This document shows positions 41,703-53,112 of a stretch of DNA of 64,000 nt, piece after piece. A program made the position numbers and the translations under genes. Each line of letters begins with the position of its first letter. The stretch's first letter is position 1. The stretch lies in assembly GCF_010389155.1 (NCBI RefSeq), contig NC_057765.1:20540270-20604269 (forward strand). The letters are read 5' to 3'. Under the pieces are notes generated by a model, which worked only from the letters and a program-made list of their open reading frames with translations, ran no database searches and was not told where the DNA came from. Origin of the DNA: Erigeron canadensis. Taxonomy: Eukaryota > Streptophyta > Magnoliopsida > Asterales > Asteraceae.

Positions 41703-44700
41703 TTCTCTCCAAGCAAGCCTACCGTGTGTTTCAAATGCTTCAATGAAGGACACATGAAGAGTGCTTGCCCTTTGTTGATGGAGGAAGAAAGGAAAGCCGA
41801 AGCAAGAAAGGCTAATGAAAGAAAGTTGGCGAAACAAGTAGGGAATCCGAGGGGAAGATCGTTCCAAATCTCAGTAGCTCAAGCTAAAGAATCCACCGAT
41901 GTCGTGTCAGGTACCTTTCTAGTTCATGACACACCCACTAAGATTTTATTTGATTCCGGAGCAAATCGTTCCTTTGTTGCTACTCGATTCACTAATTGCA
42001 TCCCTTTACAATTGTCTTTTCTTGAACCCCCTTTGTTGGTGGAGGTAGCGGGTGATCAAACCTACATGATTAAAAATGTGTATCTAGGTTGTAGTTTAAC
42101 CATCAATTTTGAAATTTTCAAAGCTAATCTTATTCCGATGGGTTTGGGAGAATTGGATGTGATTTTGGGTATGGATTGGCTTGGCCAACATAAGGAAAAT
42201 ATTTGTTGTACCGATAAAAGTGTTCACCTCAAAGCTCCTAACGGTAGGGATATGGTCATTTACGGTGAAAGAAATCAAGACTCATTGCCCTTGTGCACCT
42301 TTGCTCGAGCCCGTCGACTTATCTCTCGAGGGTGCAAATCTTTTCTAGCTCATGTTGTTTATTCCAATAAGGAATCTAAATCGATGTCCGAAATTCCTAT
42401 TGTGAACGAGTTTGTAGATGTTTTCCCCGATGATTTACCGGGTCTCCCTCCCGAAAGGCAAATTGATTTCAAAATAGACCTCATTCCGGGTGCTACACCT
42501 ATTGCCAAGGCTCCTCATCGTCTCGCTCCAACCGAAATGCAAGAGATAATGGATCAACTCCAAGAACTACTTGATAAGGGTTTTATTCGCCCAAGTAGTT
42601 CACCTTGGGGTGCTCCCGTCTTGTTTTTTAAGAAGAAAGACGGTAGTTTACGTATGTGCATTGACTATCGTGAACTCAATAAGGTTACTATCAAAAACAA
42701 GTACCCTTTGCCGCGTATTGATGATCTTTTTGATCAACTTCAAGGAGCTTCTTATTTCTCAAAGATTGATCTTCGATCGGGGTACCATCAACTTAAAATT
42801 TGTGAAGAAGACATCCCAAAAACCGCATTTAGGACTCTATATGGCCATTATGAATTCATGGTCATGCCTTTTGGCTTGACAAATGCTCCGGCGGCCTTCA
42901 TGGATCTTATGAATCGTGTATGTCGTCCTTTCCTTGATAAATCCGTTATCGTTTTCATTGACGACATTTTGATCTATTCGAAGTGTCCATCCGATCATGA
43001 GAAACATCTCCGTGAAGTCCTTGAGACCCTTCGCCGTGAGAAGTTATATGCTAAATTCTCGAAATGTGAATTTTGGTTGCGGGAAGTGCAATTTCTCGGT
43101 CATGTTGTTAATCAAGATGGAATTAAAGTCGATCCGTCGAAAATAAGTGCCATCATGAAGTGGGAATTTCCTAAGTCCCTAACAGAAATTCGTAGTTTTC
43201 TTGGTTTGGCGGGTTATTACCGTCGGTTCATTCAAGATTTTTCCAAGTTGGCTTCACCTCTTACAAAATTGACTCGAAAGAACGAGAAGTTTGATTGGAA
43301 AGGTGAACAAGAAGGTGCGTTTCAATCTCTAAAAGAAAAGTTGAGCCAAGCACCTATTCTTACTTTGCCGGATGGAGTTGAAGATTTCTCGGTGTATTGT
43401 GATGCCTCGTTCAATAGTCTTGGTTGTGTTCTTATGCAAAAGGGGCGAGTTATCGCTTATGCATCAAGACAATTAAAAACTCATGAGAAGTCCTATCCCG
43501 TCCATGATTTGGAGCTTGCGGCGGTTGTTTTTGCATTGAAGATTTGGCATCATTACTTGTATGGCGTTAAATTTTCCACATATTTCGATCATAAGAGCCT
43601 CAAGTATTTCTTTGAGCAACGTGATCTTAATAATCGTCAATGGAGGTGGTTAGACTTATTGAAAGATTATGATTGTGAAATCTTGTATCACCCCGGGAAG
43701 GCCAATGTGGTAGCCGACGCCTTGAGTAGAAAAAGCTCTCACTTTACAATCCGTGTTTCACCTCTTTGGGTAATGCTTACAAACGATTTCTTCGAACGAA
43801 TAAGGGAAGCTCAAGAAAAACCTTGAAACGCGACCCCAAACAAGAGAGAACTAAAGGGAAATTGCAACATCTCTCTAAGGACTCTCGTGGTCTCATGGTT
43901 CGTTATGGGAGATTTTGGATTCCATTCTCGTGAACGATGAAGAAAGTTCTTCTTGATGAAGCACATAAGTCCAAGTACTCTATCCACCCCGGCGCAACGA
44001 AGATGTATCAAGATTTGAAGGTCGATTATTGGTGGTCGGGCATGAAACGTGACATTGTCAAGTATGTGGAAAAGTGTTTGACTTGTTTACAAGTTAAGAC
44101 GGAGCATCAAAAGCCGTATAGGAAGCTCCAACCACTTGATATACCACAATGGAAATGGGAGCACTTGACTATGGACTTCATTACCAAACTCCCTAAGACG
44201 CCCAAACATCAATTTGATTCCATTTGGGTGATTGTAGATCGGTTAACGAAAAGTGCCTTGTTTTTGCCCATTCGTGAGTCATCATCTTCCGAAGTTTTAG
44301 CCGATTTATATGTGAAAGAAGTTGTAGCTCGGCATGGCATCCCCGTCTCTATTGTTTCGGATAGAGATACTCGATTTACCTCCCATTTTTGGAGGAAGTT
44401 TCATGAAGATATGGGTACTAAGTTACATTTTAGTACCGCATATCACCCGCAAACGGACGGTCAAAGCGAAAGAACCATCCAAACATTGGAAGATATGTTA
44501 CGAGCATGCATTATTGATTTTGGAGGACCATGGGATGCATACTTACCTTTGGCAGAATTTTCATGCAATAATAGCTACCATTCTAGTATGAAGATGCCAC
44601 CGTACGAAATGCTTTATGGTAGAAGATGTCGAACTCCCATTGGTTGGGGAGAAGTGGGCCAACGGGAATTAGGAGGAATCGATGTCGTTCTTGAGACTAC

Positions 44701-45232
44701 GCAAAAGATAGACGAGATTCGTGAAAGACTTAAAGCGGCTCAAGATAGACAAAAATCGAATGCCGATGTTAGGAGACGGCCCATTGAGTTTATGGTTGGT
44801 GATCGGGTTATGTTAAAGGTGTCTCCATGGAAAGGCTTGTTACGATTTCGCAAGCGTGGAAAGTTGAGTCCACGATTCATAGGCCCGTTTCGCATTGTAG
44901 CCCGTGTTGGCAAAATGGCATACCAATTGGAGTTGCCCGAAGAGCTATCTCGCATTCATAACACTTTTCATGTGTCACAACTCCGAAAATGCCTTGTTGA
45001 TGATGCAACGTGTGTTTCCTTAAATGAAATCGAGCTAGACAAAAAGTTAACTTATGTCGAGGAACCGGTTGCCATAGTTGAAGAGGAGTTGAGAAGGATA
45101 AACAATCAGACGGTACGCACCTTCAAGGTACAATGGAAGCATCATAAAAGTTCCGAGTATAAGTGGGAAACCGAGCAGGACATGTTGGTGTACTATCCGT
45201 CCTTGCACATGGAATGGATCACGGGGACGTGA
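41703..45232 (+). pseudogene. pol: Gypsy-G pol (PR-RT-RH-INT-chromodomain), broken twice
   Basis: The first frame from 41724 encodes 700 residues. The third knuckle is at 2-15, the protease DSG at 77-79, RT at about 250-420 (catalytic FIDD at 411-414) and RNase H at about 550-690 (D560, E597, D622). It ends at TGA 43824-43826 after a frameshift near 43800-43823. The next frame reads through KRDPKQERTKG and RYGRFWIPFS to a TGA at 43931-43933, then continues from 43937. Integrase zinc finger H10/H17/C47/C50 and core D80, D142, E178 (D,D-35-E) are present. The C-terminal chromodomain (VEEPVAIVEEEL, VQWKHHKSSEYKWE) covers about 370-428. The chromodomain is thought to target insertion to heterochromatin. 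Confidence 0.93.
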
Positions 45233-45240
45233 TCGATTCT

Positions 45241-45254
45241 AAGTGGGGGAGATT
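45241..45254 (+). other. Polypurine tract of Gypsy-G
   Basis: AAGTGGGGGAG followed by ATT, directly before the 3' LTR. Confidence 0.8.
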
Positions 45255-47170
45255 TGTAACACCCCAATATTTTAAGGTAAAAGAAAATTAACCCTTTTCA
45301 TAGTTTTGGCATTAAATTAATTTCCTAGTATTTTGTTTTGAGATAAGGGGTTAATTTAGTTGGAACTTTAGTGGCTAGCGGGTATTAAACCCATTAAAAT
45401 TGAAATGGGACGTGGCCTTCAGGGAAGAAAAGCCAGCCACTTAGTCTTATGACTCATGTTTTTTTCACTCATTCTTTTAGCCTACTTCTCACTAATTCAT
45501 CTCTCAATCCATCAAAATTCATGCAATTAAGGTTTCAAAACTCAAATTAAAGAATTTCAATCCTAGAACAATAACAACAATCACCACCAATTAAATAAGA
45601 AATTGAAAATTTGAGGGTTGTATGGAAGGATGGTGGCTGAAATTTTAAGAAGAAAATGGGGGAAGAATGGTGATTGAAAGCCCTAACTCTTGTCTCTCAT
45701 TCTTGAGGTATTAATTTTCTATAACCCTAGTTCTATTTTGTTATTGAAAATTAGGGTTCTTGATTCTAGAATTTGGGGATTTTTGTTATTGATATGTTCA
45801 AGTAGAACCCTAACTAAATTTGATTGATAAATGGATATTTTGATTGAAAGAGATGTTGTTAATGAAAATCCCCCTTGGTAAGAATCTTATATCTTGTGGT
45901 GTTTGGCTAGAAATTATGAAATAAAGCACTTTCATGAGAATTTGAATTGATGGAAAAATGTTGAGTGGCCAAACACCATAGTGTTAGAATCGATGCAAGC
46001 AAATAGTTTCATGTAAGGCAATCGAGTCATGGAACTCATAGATGGTATGTGTTTATTCTTGTATAGGTATTGAAGATTGAATTGTTGAATTTGTAGTCTT
46101 ATTGTGTCAAGTAGCCAAGTTTGAGGTGAGTGTATATGCATATAATCATGTTCTTGTTATTTGAGGTCATAGGTGGGTAAATTCCTATGACCCATTTGTT
46201 TGATTGATTGTACGAACTAGTAGGTGGGTAAATTCCTACTAGTCATATTGTATGTAAAAGCTAGTAGGTGGGTAAATTCCTACTAGCCAAATTATCCATG
46301 ACCATGTTGAAAAATGAATGTATGTTGTTTGAATTGTATGAAAAGGCTAGCTTGCTAGGCTTATATGGTGCTTGATGCACAAAGTTGGAATGACATGATT
46401 ATGATTGTATGTGTATGCATTCACTAAGCGTAGCTTATATTTTAGTGTTTAACTCTCTTATAGGAGTTGGTAGTAGCAAGAGCAAGGAGGTTGTAGAGTG
46501 AAGTTCAAGTGAAGTCTTTTGCCATCTCAAAGGTTGACATTTTGGGTAATTTGGGTAGAACATCCCTTTGGTACCTTTTGGCTCTTGATACATGTTATTT
46601 TTAGTTAAACATGTCTATTTTGGTATAAAACCTGTGATAAGGTCAAGTTTTTAGCTATTTGAATTGTATATGGTATTGTAAGCATCTAGTAGGTCAATGA
46701 CTCGGGTAAGCGACCCGTTTCGTTGTACATTGATTTTTTGGTCGAACAATGGTTGTAATTATCATATATCATGTCAAATACTTGTTTGAAATCTGAAATG
46801 TAGTGTTATGAAGCTTAGAATTGTGTTTGGAAAGATTACAAGTTGAGTCAAGTGTCAAATTGGGTCTTTTTATTTTTCAGCCCTAATATGTGGCACGTAC
46901 AGAAAATGTATGTGACACATTTTAGGTTCTGTTCGGATTTGGGTCATTTGTGTGGCACAATCACTATGGATGTGGCACATGGAAAACTGAAAGTCAGGAT
47001 ATGTGGCACATGAAATTTGGCATGTGGCACATATTTGCTTCTGTTCTGGTTTTAACTCAAAAATGTGGCACATGTATATAAGCATGTGGCACACCTGAGC
47101 AAAAAAAAAAAAAATAATAAAAAAAATCTTATAACTTTTATATTATTATACACGGAGTTTGGTCGTTACA
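45255..47170 (+). repeat. Gypsy-G 3' LTR
   Basis: A 1,916-bp copy of 38480-40343 with few substitutions. It keeps the 41-bp segment missing from the 5' LTR. The three constant-loop hairpins are at 46165-46192, 46216-46243 and 46260-46287. Confidence 0.94.
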
Positions 47171-47571
47171 GATTGAAAACAAACATATTCATGTTATGGG
47201 TCGTATCATGATCAAACACATATACTTAAATGTCAAGTACAAGATCACAAGTATGTTTATATTTTAATTCTTAATAATCTTTCATAATAATATCACATTA
47301 TGAGTACAATTAGTTTCAAAAAATTATATAATAGAGAAACTATTGTAACATGTGCCTTGTGGATTGACAACGACAAACAATCCTATCAATATGTATCATC
47401 TAATAATGACAGTGACGAACATATGGTTATTGTACTACAACTTGCAAAGTATACCACTTACAAACGTATATTTTCAAAATTATAAGTTTTTATGAATTAA
47501 ATGTATGAATATCTAATATTGATAATATCGTAAACCCCGTGTCCTGTGTCGGACACGGGTCTAAAATCTAG
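47171..47571 (+). repeat. Helitron-like repeat, copy 1 right part with 3' end
   Basis: It ends with a 9-bp stem hairpin cccgtgtcc-tgtgtc-ggacacggg (47536-47559), then eight bases, then CTAG at 47568-47571 followed by T. A GC-rich hairpin 8-12 nt before CTRR and insertion before T is the Helitron 3' signature. No other gene is here; a 61-codon ORF (47300-47485) shows no similarity I recognise. Confidence 0.55.
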
Positions 47572-48091
47572 TCTAGTAACTATAACTACTATTGAACATA
47601 ATTTAATTAAATTAAATTGAAGTATAATAAACATAGAACGACTTACCTTTTGAAAACTTAATTCAATAACAACTATATAATTAAATAGTATGTATATATT
47701 ATATAAAAAATTATATATAATAAAAGAAATTGTATAATTAAGCTCATATTTAAAATGACCCGTTTTGACCCGGATCCATTTTGACCTGGACCGTTTTGAC
47801 CCGGATCCATTTTGACCCGGACTGTTTTGACCCGTTTCTCAAATTACCCGTTTTGATCCAGACCCGTTTTGACCCGGATCCGTTTTGACCTGTCACCCAA
47901 CCCGATCCGACCCAGACATTTTGCCACCTCTAATTAAATATATCAAAAAAATTTAGTTTAGACAACGATTGTTATATTTGTAAAACGTATAAAACTAATT
48001 TATTATTATTTCATTAGATATCAATTTATCAATCTATCATCATCATCAATCTTAATCTTAATCTTAATCTTAATCTTAATAATAATATTAT

Positions 48092-48143
<52 letters not shown>
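47572..48143. repeat. Intergenic minisatellite and simple repeats
   Basis: No gene. A degenerate minisatellite built on CCGTTTTGACCCGGAT lies at 47757-47925, followed by CACCCAACCCGATCCGACCC. A (TCTTAA)n run lies at about 48050-48083, then an (AAT)n run at about 48084-48142. Confidence 0.85.
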
Positions 48144-48308
48144 TAAGACAGTTGAACTAATAACTTATTAACCAATCAAATCGCTCGATTTCATTAAACT
48201 GACTCTCACTTATGTCATCATTTAGATAAAGTATAAACTAAAAATTATAATAATCATTATCCAAATATATTATTATATTAGTATTTTTATTAATAATTTT
48301 TAGAAAAA
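48144..48308 (+). repeat. Helitron-like repeat, copy 2 (truncated)
   Basis: Shares about 160 bp with copies 1 and 3, including GACAGTTGAACTAATAACTT and CCAATCAAATCG. It ends where Sire-C LTR sequence begins. Confidence 0.5.
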
Positions 48309-48388
48309 TTCTAATATTTCGGACAATTCTTCATGCTCTCCAGATGCCGCTGGAGAGCGCCAGTTTATAGCTTAAACTGGACCTAACA
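48309..48388 (-). repeat. Sire-C 3' LTR fragment
   Basis: Matches the first 80 bp of the Sire-D LTR (from 59643) with a few changes. It is cut off after the bases corresponding to ATATTAGAA. Confidence 0.85.
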
Positions 48389-48920
48389 AATTCCCCCTAA
48401 TTGTCCTGAAATATTGCCAACTATTTTCAAACTTGTTTCTATACAAGTATAAGTTTGAAATACTTGAGTTTGATAAAAACCTATTAAGTTTCCAAGACAT
48501 TCTTATAGATCATCAAATGTCTTGGGTTTAGTTTTAATTGTTTGTAGATCTTATCAGATATCTAACTTGTGAGTTACAATCTAGCAACTTGTATATACAC
48601 AACTTTACAATGAAGTTACAAGAAAGTAAATAAAATTACAAGCAGATAGATAGAAGGAAAACTTAAACAGATGGTCCTTCGCCAGTTTTCCTTCTTTTGG
48701 CAACTAATGAAATTGGTTGTTTGTCTTCAAGATCAAGGCCTAATCTTTCTTCAATGTTTTCCTTGAACTTGATCAGATTTTGCAGTACATATTCTCAGCC
48801 TTTTTCAACCTTGTTCTTCCTCTGCCTCCCTTCCAGCAATCCCAACATCTCTACATGCTCTAAATGACCTTACTGATGGACATCAGGGTTCTTAGTTGTT
48901 CTTTTGGGTCCACCAAAGTA
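48389..48920 (-). other. Sire-C 3' UTR and end of aORF out of frame
   Basis: Polypurine tract TTAGGGGGAA at 48391-48400 (minus). At 48669-48900 a shifted frame encodes KENIEERLGLDLEDKQPISL then VAKRRKTGEGPSV, which resembles the basic end of the Sire-A aORF (PKRKA...PAKK). The aORF therefore probably once ended near 48669. Confidence 0.6.
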
Positions 48921-51900
48921 TTATACCTCAACAACAAAATGTTTGGCACCAGGCTTGATCGATACTTTTACATCAGTGATCTTACCTTTATTGTGCCTTC
49001 GACGCTGTACATCAGATAAATATGTGCGAGCCTCTGATTCATTTGTCAGCTTAATCTTGCTCGTGCTCAGTTTTTGAGTAGCAGCTCGAATATCATCAAT
49101 GGTGGGTTCAGATGGTTCTACCCAAGTCCTCAGATTTGCATCTCTTGATAAGGCTTTCTGTTTTCTTCCTTTGGACTTGGGTGGAGTCAATACTTTGCTG
49201 ACCACCTTCTTTACCTGTTCAATCCTTTTGAGAATCCTTTCTGACCTTATCTCTTTGGCCTTCTCCACCGATACATTCAAACACTTGGCATCAAGTCCAG
49301 CCTCATCATCTTGATAGTGTTTGTCCAGTTCTACTTCAAGCATTTCCTTCAGTGCATTGACAATCCTTGGATCTTCATTGATTTTCTTGTATTCCACCAA
49401 TGTCAAGCCAAGGAGTTGAGCGTCAGTTACATCAACAAGAGGGGTTGGAAGATTTTTCCTTGATTCAAATTGATTTGCCTTCATTTGTTTCTTCCTTTCC
49501 TTGACCAGATACCCCACCCTTGCTAATTTCTGACTTTCGCTTTCAGTAACTAGAGGCAATTGATCAACATTGCCAGTTTCCAACATGGGTGCATCGGTGG
49601 CAGGTTCCATAAAGTCATCAGTTGCAATGGCCTTTCCGTTATCCACATTCTCCCTCACCACATCATCAAAGGATTCAATCACCTGCTCACCAGCCTCAGT
49701 ACTGGTAGCAACGACCATCTCCTTCCTTGCACCTGAAGTTTCAACAAGAGTGCGAGGGGCACGAACAGACCTTTCCCCCTTGGCAGCATCTAGTCCATGC
49801 CTAATGGCTTCAAAATCGGCATGACTGGAGGGCAAGCGATCTAGAGGCTGCCACGATTGCATGGTCTTGCACTCTTTGAAGACTCCACATAGCATGCGAA
49901 CTGTCATCCACAGATGATTGATCTCTTGTGACTGATTCATTACATTTCCACTTGTTTGTTCTTGACTCTTTAAAATTTGTTTAAGTATGGAGAGATCATC
50001 TGGAGAGAGCCAAGTTGCATGGACTTCCTCAACCACTTCCTGCACAACCTCTTTTCCTTTACCAACTTCAGTGGTCAGATTTGATATTGCTGTTGAGTGA
50101 TCAGATACTTTGCTGGCCAGTGTATCAAGACTGCACCTCAACCGATCGATCTCAGATGTTAAGGGAGTGAGATCAACCTGGGGCGCTGCAATCTTGGTGA
50201 TCTCAGACATCACCTTTTCAATTAAACTTTTCTCACTGGCAGCCAAAGTTTCTTCAATCTTGAGACCCACTGAAGAGGCCAACTGACTTCCAAGCTCAGT
50301 CACATCCAGGCCAGGTTTGTTACATAATTCTTGCACCTGCCTTTCCAAGTTCTTAATATCAACCTCTGATGATCTGACAGTATTGTTCAGCAGGTTGGTT
50401 ATTGAAGATGTGACTCCAGATTGAGTCAGTGCGAATGCCTCCCTTAAAGATGTTGCCAGTTGGTTAGAGGATTCCACTAACTCATTAAGCTTGCCAAACA
50501 CCAAGTACTCATTGGCTGAGAACTTGTTTATCCCCAGGTCAACCACTTTGACATTCTGCATATGATCCTTTTGGTACCAGGAGAGGGACTTGGTGTTTTT
50601 GTCCAGTGTCTTTTGAATCTCCTCAACCCTCGTGAGAAGGTTCGAGAGATCGGCTTGGAAAGACACAAATTGGCTTTCCAGTGACTGAGGAGAAGGTGTC
50701 ACTGGACCAGCCCGAAAAGCTACAGGTGCAACTGGATGAGGTATGACAATATTTGGTTCTCCAGTTGCAGTAGCATCAGTTGATAGAAGAGGAGGGGTTG
50801 TAGAAATGAAGGGAAGAGATTCAAGTTGTCGTTCATGCTGAGAATGCTCAGGTGTGAACGATGGGGACGGTGGTGTTAGGATGTGTCTATTTCTAGGCAC
50901 ACCCATAGAAGAAAGTAGTTGGCGAGAGGCGAATACTGGAGGTATTTCTGTGCTTTGTAAGTTTATTGGGGAAACTGAAACTTGGGGTTCTTGGGGTTGA
51001 CCAAGGAGAGAAGGGAGCTGATCATGTACAGTTGCATCAGCCATCTCCTGGTCAGATTCAGTCTCAGATGAATCCGAAGACTCAAGCTGAAACTCACCCT
51101 CATTTATGCCAAGATCCATAAATGTTGGGGGTGGCTGAACAAGTTGTTCAGACTCCTGATGACCAGTTTGAGTATCCTCAATGGTTTCATCAGTTATAGC
51201 ATCTTCTCCCTGGGAAGAGGTAACTGGAGCCTCAACTACAACTGCTCTTTCCTCAGTTGTAGTATCATGGGCTTCGGCTTCAGAGACCACAATCACAGGC
51301 TGTGACTGGTCAGATACAGCAAGTCCTGATCTAGATCTTCTTCTATATTTGGTAGATCTCCTTGCTTTTGGAACCGCCTGGATACCTGAGGGAAGGTCTC
51401 CAGTTTCTGCCACAGTCACAGCACCTGCAGACGAACTAGTGGGTCCCTCATTATTTTGAGGCCCGCCCAGTTGTCTTTCTGACTCACCTGATGGTGGTGC
51501 ATCAGTTCTAGAGAATGCCAGTAGCATTCTTGGGGAAATCTGGACTTCATCAGAAGTGGACACAAGATTGTCCAGATTCCTTAAAAGTTATGGCACAGAG
51601 TATAAGGATTGCGTGTTGTTGTACTCTTCTCTGCCCAGAATAAGGATGAAGCAAAGGGATAGAAATCGTGAGAATGGGACACAAGGACCCCTGTTGCCTT
51701 TCAACTTAAACACCAGGCTTCTAAACAGAATATTTGCGAAATCCACCCTTAGTCCATTCCACAGGCAGTATGCCATCTCTGCCTGGAAGGAGTTTATCTG
51801 GTCCAAACCACCAGAACTCCCACCTAAACTTTCCACCAAGTGGACCATGAAGTACTTCCAGGATGGTGAAAGCCCTCTCATAGTGATAGATCCCTTGGTC

Positions 51901-52400
51901 TTCAATGCATCTCCCTCCAAAACTTCTTTATTCCCCATGTCAAGGAAGACCTGACGGAAATTGATATTAGAGGGAATCACCACTGGACTTTCATCTTGTC
52001 TCCATTAACTGAGGTTAAGGGCCTCTCTCAATGTCCTAGTGGTGATGGTGCACGGGACTGACCTATCCTTTAAAGAGAAGGAGATGGATGAGCAGTCATC
52101 AGAAAGAGAAGCTGTGTACCAGAACTCGCACAAGTAGTCGTGAAACAGCTTGCTTGGGTTCAGAGAAAAGGCATCGCTGAGGGGAGAAATCCGAAGAAAG
52201 GATTGGATTTTCCCAATAAGAGAGTCAGCGGCCTGATGTCCTTGAAGAGATGCCATTGGATTATTTGGATTTAATTTTATCAATTTAGAACTAATGGGAG
52301 CACCAATAGCACGAGAAACATTTAATGATGGAGTATACTCAACAGTGAGTAGATTCACATCACGGGAACGAGATGAAGAAGATGATGATTTAGGAGCCAT
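48921..52400 (-). pseudogene. Sire-C third ORF (aORF), two in-frame stops
   Basis: It starts MAPKSSSSSSRSRD at 52400. One frame runs to 48921, interrupted only by TAA at 52005-52007 and TAA at 51588-51590, so about 1,160 residues were encoded. N-terminal part: a globular region (LRISPLSDAFSLNPSKLFHD, MRGLSPSWKYFMVHLVE, FLSLCFILILGREEY) shared with Sire-A. Middle: a long Ser/Thr/Pro/Glu-rich disordered stretch. C-terminal part: coiled coil (about 49900-50650) and a basic Lys-rich tail. No clear signal peptide or transmembrane helix. The position matches the env-like ORF of Sireviruses, but the visible features fit a structural or nuclear protein better. Function unknown. Confidence 0.75.
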
Positions 52401-53112
52401 TTGTGATATTGGATTTAGGGTTTTGGATTTAAAGAAGAAAGAGAGAAAGGGATCTCGAATTGTGAATGATTGTAAGAGTAAATGAAAGGAATTTTGAGTG
52501 AAGTAAATGAGAAAGATATTTAGTAGGGGTATATATAGGTAATAAAATATTACCAAAATATATACACAAAGATATTTTAATCCCCAAATTTTGAAATATT
52601 TTGTAAAAATTGATTTTCAGTAATTTTGAGAATTCAAAAACAGTTAATACCTCCCATCAAGCATTTAATACTATGACGGCTGTTATTCCCACTCACCCAC
52701 TAACTTCATCAATTTCCATAAAAAGTGCAGTAACTTTCAGCAAAAAAAGTCTTGACACGTAAGACATGTCAGGTGACGTTTGTGAGTGCGAGATAAACAC
52801 TCGAGTAACATCACGTGTCACAAGTATCCACCAAGTAAAACATAACGTTATAAAATTTGGTTGACCACCAGTTTAAGACAAGACCAAACTAGCAAACTGG
52901 AGAGATTTTCCAGATGCCAGTTTCAACTGATGACTCTCAGTTGCATTTTTCAGAAATAAAACGAATTTTAATTTGGAAAAATATTTTGAGTCTTTTCCCC
53001 CTAAAAATATGATCCATTTGAGCAATGACTACTCTTTAAGTACATCAAGGCGTTGAATCTCCAACCAATCAAGGATCACCTGGACCATCCTCAACTGGAG
53101 GGCCTCTCCAGT
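52401..53112 (-). other. Sire-C spacer between pol and aORF
   Basis: Non-coding, AT-rich. At 53023-53060 the plus strand has GACTACTC..AAGTACATCAAGG then CGTTGAATC, a partial match to the core of the Copia-B 3' hairpins (GACTACTAGGAAGTACACAA then AGGCGTTCAATCC). Confidence 0.5.

Larger units (their letters stand above)
38480..47170 (+). mobile_element. Gypsy-G, Ty3/gypsy chromovirus retrotransposon
   Basis: An 8,691-bp complete element with LTRs at 38480-40343 and 45255-47170. A GATTG duplication flanks it (38475-38479 and 47171-47175). It has an altered initiator-Met primer site, gag with CCHC knuckles, pol in the gypsy order PR-RT-RH-INT, a C-terminal chromodomain and a polypurine tract AAGTGGGGGAG at 45241-45251. 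The chromodomain with this pol type points to the Tekay/Del group of chromoviruses. Two in-frame stops and one frameshift break the polyprotein; everything else is intact. The LTRs are nearly identical by eye apart from a 41-bp indel, so it is young. Confidence 0.95.

Noticed and set aside
47300..47485. 61-codon ORF near the Helitron end
   Set aside because: No similarity recognised, no neighbouring coding signal; expected by chance in AT-rich DNA.
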